Shown here: positions 38,917 through 40,777 of the stretch, piece by piece
Layout: each line of letters starts with the position of its first letter
How positions within the stretch are numbered: position 1 is the stretch's first letter
Assembly (NCBI GenBank): GCA_003194525.1
Contig: NBIV01000357.1
Coordinates: 1-40,777, forward strand
Direction: 5' to 3'
Length of the DNA: 40,777 bases
From: Gracilariopsis chorda
Taxonomy: Eukaryota > Rhodophyta > Florideophyceae > Gracilariales > Gracilariaceae
Notes under the pieces: generated by a model
Told to the model about the DNA's origin: nothing
Seen by the model: only the letters and a program-made list of their open reading frames with translations
Database searches by the model: none
Made by a program: the position numbers and the translations under genes

Positions 38917-39449
38917 ATGCTACCGAAGCCGTTCGACAAGTTACCGACGACGAAAGTGATTCCCCAGGAGCTCACCGCCGTTACCCATCAGTATTAGACG
39001 TTGAAGCGTCCGAGGCCATGGAGAGTGATACCGAAACAAGCGTGGAGACAGCACGAGAAGATGCCGAAGAGGAGCGCGTGGAGGCATTCATTGCCAATTT
39101 CGAACTGGTTGTCTGTGCCCTTCTGTCCGGTGAATCCCCATCGCCGCCCACTATTTACAATGCTATTCGTTTGCTTCCCCCATCCTTTGCGCGTGGCTTC
39201 CTGTCAGCTTTGCAGTTCTTGATGGTTGCAAGCAACAATGTTCGCCGTAGCGCCGTCCTGTGTCACCTTCACCGTGCCCTTAGTGACATTATTGCAGCTT
39301 CCTCCTTAGGCCCTCAGAGGGACCAAGACGTAGTCGTCGGAACCAGGGCTGGTGTGCTGTTCGCCGCCCCAATCGCCGTCACAGTGCGAGACGCCGGGGC
39401 AGGAACACTGCTGCAACTGGCTCCAGTGCTTGATGCATCACCTCTTTGA
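38917..39449 (+). CDS. Subtelomeric family protein, copy 2, start region shifted
   Basis: The long frame begins at an ATG at 39018 (143 codons), but it is open with coding character upstream: TEAVRQVTDDESDSPG aligns with the N-terminus of copy 1. The only suitable ATG is at 38917, one frame off, so a single missing base just after it would account for the loss. Without it, translation must begin at 39018 (MESDTETSVETARED). The core ANFELVVCALLSG and LLPPSFARGFLSAL match copy 1. The C-terminus is longer and ends in alanine/valine/leucine-rich sequence. AATAAA follows at about 39466. The function is unknown. Confidence 0.6.
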
Positions 39450-39463
39450 CATGCATACAGTCC

Positions 39464-39471
39464 AATAAAAA
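39464..39471 (+). terminator. Polyadenylation signal AATAAA
   Basis: CCAATAAAAATG occurs about 15-20 bases after the TGA of subtelomeric copy 2. Confidence 0.45.
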
Positions 39472-39611
39472 TGAAGTCTGCTTTGCGTCTGCGTACATCT
39501 TATTAGCTCTTCGCCATTCGTTTGGGCCGCCAAGCGCCGTAGAACTCTCAATGTTCACTGTGGGGCGCGGCGGCATGTCGCGTGCATCACCTCCATACCA
39601 CTTCCCGTTCT

Positions 39612-39780
39612 TTCGTAGTCGCGGCGCCGAGCCGCGCCCGCCACACCCAGTCGTCCTACTTGGGCACGGTGCCGTGCCGCGTCCGCCTAGCATTTCGGTT
39701 GTCCTCCTTGGGCGCGGCTGCGCGTCGCGCCCGCACAGCAGTTCCCTTGTCGTCCTTGGGCGCGGCGGTGCGCCGCGCCG
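39612..39780. repeat. GC-rich array of four variable palindromes
   Basis: Units of about 41-51 bp share a GTCGTCC-TTGGG lead, and each carries a palindrome: CGCGGC/GCCGCG (39620-39636), GGCACGG/CCGTGCC (39663-39678), GGGCGCG/CGCGCCC (39710-39732), GGCGCGGCG/CGCCGCGCC (39759-39779). The stems differ in sequence but each pairs perfectly. Frames through the block on both strands are repeat-driven, so I do not call a gene. Confidence 0.75.
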
Positions 39781-39847
39781 GCACAGCCCTATCACGCCCC
39801 CGCCAGACCGCCAGCCGGCTGTTCCTGTCCTGTCGTCGGTTGCGGCG

Positions 39848-40777
39848 GTTTAGGGGTTTTTAGGGGTTTTTAGGGGTTTTAGGGGTTTTAGGGGATTGTA
39901 GGGGTTTTTAGGGTTTAGGGGATTTTAGGGGTTTTTAGGGGTTTTAGGGGATTTAAGGGGTTTTAGGGGATTTTGGGGGTTTTTAGGGGTTTTTAGGGGT
40001 TTTTAGGGGTTTTAGGGGTTTTTAGGGGTTAGGGGATTTTAGGGGTTTTAGGGTTTTTAGGGGTTTTTAGGGGATTTTAGGGGTTTTTAGGGGATTTTAG
40101 GGGATTTTTAGGGGTTTTTAGGGGATTTTAGGGATTTTAGGGGTTTTTAGGGTTTTTAGGGTTTTTAGGGGTTTTTAGGGGTTTTTAGGGGATTTTAGGG
40201 GTTTTTAGGGGTTTTTAGGGGTTTTTAGGGGTTTTAGGGGTTTTTAGGGGATTTTAGGGTTTTTTTTAGGGGTTTTAGGGGTTTTTAGGGGATTTTAGGG
40301 TTTTTAGGGGATTTTTAGGGGTTTTTAGGGGTTTTTAGGGGTTTTTAGGGGTTTTTAGGGGATTTTAGGGGTTTTTAGGGGTTTTTTAGGGGTTTTTAGG
40401 GGATTTTAGGGGTTTTTAGGGGTTTTAGGGGTTTTTAGGGTTTTTAGGGTTTTAGGGGTTTTTAGGGGTTTTTTAGGGGTTTTTAGGGGTTTTTAGGGGT
40501 TTTTAGGGGTTTTTAGGGGTTTTAGGGGTTTTTAGGGGATTTTAGGGGTTTTTAGGGGTTTTTAGGGGTTTTTTAGGGGTTTTTAGGGGTTTTTTAGGGG
40601 TTTTTAGGGGTTTTTAGGGGTTTTTAGGGGTTTTTAGGGGTTTTTAGGGGTTTTTAGGGGTTTTTAGGGGTTTTTTAGGGGTTTTTTTAGGGGTTTTTAG
40701 GGGTTTTTAGGGGTTTTTAGGGTTTTTTAGGGGTTTTTAGGGGTTTTTAGGGGTTTTTTAGGGGTTTTTAGGGGTTT
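39848..40777 (+). repeat. Telomere, consensus TTTTTAGGGG
   Basis: About 930 bases of G-rich tandem repeat run to the end of the window with the G-strand 5' to 3' outward, so this is a right chromosome end. The commonest unit is T5AG4 (10 bases). The inner two-thirds carry many variants: T4AG4, T5AG3 and ATTTTAGGGG, in which the first T is A. ATTTTAGGGG is not seen beyond about 40540; the last 240 bases are almost pure T5AG4, with some T6 and T7 runs. Variants inside and uniform repeats outside are usual for telomeres maintained by telomerase. Confidence 0.95.

Noticed and set aside
39379..39863. Arginine/proline-rich frames on both strands beside the telomere
   Set aside because: Their length is explained by the GC-rich palindrome array, and they run into telomeric repeat.

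Overview
The window is eukaryotic nuclear DNA that ends in a telomere. From about 39848 to the last base it is a G-rich tandem array with consensus TTTTTAGGGG, running 5' to 3' towards the end as a right-hand telomere should. Protein genes are uninterrupted reading frames up to 5.1 kb with TATA boxes and AATAAA signals and no recognisable introns. There are LTR retrotransposons primed by initiator tRNA-Met, and two genes from families that are mainly prokaryotic (a YD-repeat/Rhs protein and a secreted beta-propeller protein). This suits an intron-poor single-celled alga or protist. A unicellular red alga is my guess, but nothing here proves it.

Layout, left to right. Positions 1-4536 hold a decayed, cysteine-rich secreted-type gene broken by frameshifts. 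It is split by a complete 1.67-kb non-autonomous LTR element (257-1926, target duplication ATCTT), and further right lie a foldback element (4063-4265) and another coding fragment. Positions 4584-9720 are a full Ty1/copia element on the minus strand, with near-identical LTRs and the target duplication ATAGC. Positions 11004-11741 encode a secreted protein that shares a cysteine motif with the left pseudogene. Positions 11742-14500 are gene-free but rich in inverted repeats, including a long hairpin at 12349-12458 and a chain of GC-rich stems at 14109-14363. An EamA/DMT transporter (14513-15487, minus) follows, then about 5 kb of sparse DNA with small tandem repeats. Next come the secreted beta-propeller protein (20497-22524) and AT-rich spacer with a few doubtful small frames. 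A duplicated zinc-finger gene with one frame break (25959-26959) comes after that.

The right third carries a 1,677-1,705-residue YD-repeat protein (28853-33970, minus) divergent from an unrecognised 367-residue protein (35916-37019). Two diverged copies of a small subtelomeric gene family follow (38390-38770 and 38917-39449), then a GC-rich palindrome array and the telomere.

Three themes cut across regions. First, differences between paired LTRs, and all three frame breaks in the copia polyprotein, are single-base changes, almost all in homopolymers, while the large single-copy genes are intact. Second, four loci show a TATA box followed at once by a hairpin whose sequence differs from locus to locus. 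Third, a CxC...CSSxxDC cysteine motif links the left pseudogene to the 11-kb gene, where half of the motif lies in a different frame, implying compensating indels. I found no tRNA, rRNA or CRISPR array.
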